7,598 bases of DNA from an uncultured Haemophilus sp. (GTDB lineage Bacteria; Pseudomonadota; Gammaproteobacteria; Enterobacterales; Pasteurellaceae), in assembly GCA_902481695.1 (NCBI GenBank), contig CABSXY010000089.1, positions 1 through 7,598 of the forward strand, in the 5' to 3' direction. The notes below the pieces were generated by a model. That model had not been told where the DNA came from. It ran no database searches and saw only the letters and a program-made list of their open reading frames with translations. The translations under genes were made by a program, and so were the position numbers. Shown here one piece after another: positions 6,151 through 7,598 of this stretch (position 1 is the stretch's first letter; every line of letters begins with the position of its first letter).

Positions 6151-7598
6151 ATGAACGCAAATAAACTTCCTATTATCCAATCGGCCAACTTTTGGATAAT
6201 TCTTGCAGTGATTGCATTTCTTCTTCTGCCTTCCCATGCTTTAGATTATGGTTTGTTTGAAAGCACAAGCGATGAATACCTAGGTGCAATGGGGTGGTCT
6301 TCATTAAATATTACGGCATTATGGTTTTTACCGGTTATTTTATACGGATTGATGCCGCTTCTTAAATTACCGAAGGATACACAAGCGAAAGCAGAGCTGT
6401 ATCTTATTGCAGCAGCGACATTATTTATCTTTGTCAGTGCAACAATTTATAAAGTCAGCATGGGTTATTCGGTGATTGTATTAATCGCGAGTTTAACCGC
6501 ATTGGCGACGTTTTCTTTCGCTAAATTGAAAGTGATGCAAGGGGATAAATTTATTATCGCCTCTTTACTTTGCATTATCTTATTAATTTTCTTCTTCATC
6601 GTTTATCCAACATTGGCAATCTTTGTCTCCATGTTCTATGATGGTGATACTTTTGCACCACAACAAGTGATGAGAATCTTAACTCAAAGCTATATTGTAC
6701 GTGTTATTAGTAACTCGTTATTCTTATCTGGCTTTGTAGGTATCGTATCAACGATTTTCGGTTTGGCATTTGCGCTTTATACTACCCGTATTGCTCGTAG
6801 AACGGCATTCATTGGTAAAATTTTCTCTATTTTACCTATCGTAACTCCACCATTTGTTGTGGGTTTAGGGGTAACATTAATGCTTGGTCGTTCTGGTTAT
6901 GTGACTGAGTTCTTAGCTTCAACATTTGGATTTGAGAACCACAACTGGTTATACGGCTTTAACGGGATTGCCATTGCACAGATTCTGGCTTTTGCACCGA
7001 TTTCATTCATGATTTTAGATGGGGCATTAAAATCGGTTCACCCATCAATTGAAGAAGCCTCTTACACCTTGCGTGCAAATCGTTACCAAACATTCTTCAA
7101 TATTATTTTCCCATTACTACGTCCGGCATTGGCAAACTCATTCTTAATCGTGTTTATCCAATCCTTAGCGGACTTTAGTAACCCGTTAGTATTGGGCGGT
7201 AGCTTTGACGTCATTGCGACACAAATCTACTTCTATATCGCAGGCTCACAATTAGATTATGCTTCAGCAAGTACCTTAGGTTCGATGCTTTTAATCTTCT
7301 CATTAGCTGTATTTATCATCCAATATATTTGGATTGGTAACCGCTCTTATGTAACTGTTTCAGGCAAATCCTATCGTGGTGACGTGCAAGATTTACCAAC
7401 CGGCTTGAAATATACCATCATCGGCATGCTTGGTTTCTGGGTGCTCTTTAACTTAGCGTTATACGGCAGTATTTTCTACGGTAGTTTCACTGTAAACTGG
7501 GGTGTGGATTACACCTTAACCTTGAGAAACTATGCGATGTTATTCGGCCAAGGTTTAAGCGATGGGGCATGGCCATCATTGATTAATACCTTAATTTA
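6151..7598 (+). CDS. afuB: AfuB-type fused ABC permease (5' part; runs off the window)
   Basis: An uninterrupted frame of 482 complete codons to the window edge. AfuB of A. pleuropneumoniae is about 690 residues as I recall, so roughly two-thirds is present. It is an inner-membrane permease with two transporter domains fused in one chain. An N-terminal region has about five membrane segments (near residues 14-31, 54-71, 83-100, 106-124, 137-160). The first permease domain follows from about residue 188 (NSLFLSGFVGIVSTIFGLAF). Its EAA loop, the docking site for the ATPase, begins EEASYTLRANRY at residue 301 and ends FPLLRP. The second domain begins near 425-482; its EAA loop lies beyond the window. 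The ATG at 6151 follows GAGG (6143-6146) by 4 nt; an in-frame ATG at 6139 is rejected because only the terminator T-run precedes it. The ATPase gene afuC is expected downstream. Confidence 0.9.
   Translation, partial: MNANKLPIIQSANFWIILAVIAFLLLPSHALDYGLFESTSDEYLGAMGWSSLNITALWFLPVILYGLMPLLKLPKDTQAKAELYLIAAATLFIFVSATIYKVSMGYSVIVLIASLTALATFSFAKLKVMQGDKFIIASLLCIILLIFFFIVYPTLAIFVSMFYDGDTFAPQQVMRILTQSYIVRVISNSLFLSGFVGIVSTIFGLAFALYTTRIARRTAFIGKIFSILPIVTPPFVVGLGVTLMLGRSGYVTEFLASTFGFENHNWLYGFNGIAIAQILAFAPISFMILDGALKSVHPSIEEASYTLRANRYQTFFNIIFPLLRPALANSFLIVFIQSLADFSNPLVLGGSFDVIATQIYFYIAGSQLDYASASTLGSMLLIFSLAVFIIQYIWIGNRSYVTVSGKSYRGDVQDLPTGLKYTIIGMLGFWVLFNLALYGSIFYGSFTVNWGVDYTLTLRNYAMLFGQGLSDGAWPSLINTLI

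Noticed and set aside
6001..6237. 78-codon minus-strand frame across the afuA2-afuB junction
   Set aside because: It runs through the 12-bp terminator stem and both flanking genes, is Lys/Asn/His-rich low-complexity, and resembles no protein I know.
1..7598. CRISPR arrays, insertion sequences, tRNA or rRNA genes, phage or toxin modules
   Set aside because: No spaced direct repeats, transposase, terminal inverted repeats, tRNA cloverleaf or rRNA-like stretch was seen; apart from the afuA duplication this looks like ordinary chromosomal sequence.

Overview
The window comes from a member of the Pasteurellaceae, most likely Haemophilus or a close relative. It is AT-rich and carries six exact copies of the 9-base uptake signal AAGTGCGGT/ACCGCACTT, the Haemophilus influenzae type rather than the Actinobacillus pleuropneumoniae type. 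The gene content and order (sotB-like, asmA-like, dcd, udk, afuA, afuB) resemble what I recall of the H. influenzae HI0135-HI0129 region. H. parainfluenzae is a reasonable guess, but species cannot be settled by eye.

Left half, minus strand (80-3683): a tight four-gene operon, udk > dcd > asmA-like > sotB-like. Its gaps are 8 nt, 3 nt and a 1-nt stop/start overlap (TAATG). It is read from a promoter near 3722-3750 and ends at a bidirectional terminator at 42-81 built from an uptake-signal dyad. Udk (uridine kinase) and Dcd (dCTP deaminase) act in pyrimidine salvage and dUTP supply. The AsmA-like protein is an envelope protein and SotB is a drug/sugar-efflux MFS carrier. The udk-dcd-asmA order is shared with E. 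coli; sotB at the end is not.

Centre (3684-3869): a divergent 186-bp control region. It holds the udk promoter, a good CRP-like palindrome (TGTGA-N6-TCACG, 3780-3795) and a sigma70-like promoter for the rightward operon.

Right half, plus strand (3870-7598): an AfuABC-type binding-protein-dependent ABC importer. Two tandem periplasmic binding proteins (about two-thirds identical by eye) are followed by the 5' two-thirds of a fused double permease, afuB, which runs off the window. Although named for ferric uptake, this family has been shown in A. pleuropneumoniae to bind hexose phosphates, and both proteins here lack the adjacent tyrosine pair of FbpA-type iron binders. An uptake-signal stem-loop separates the two binding-protein genes, and a perfect 12-bp stem with a T-run separates the second from afuB. 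A CRP site, two binding proteins and attenuated read-through together suggest a catabolite-controlled sugar-phosphate importer with one permease and two receptors of possibly different specificity. That is the most interesting feature of the window.

Positions 1-41 hold no gene I can support.
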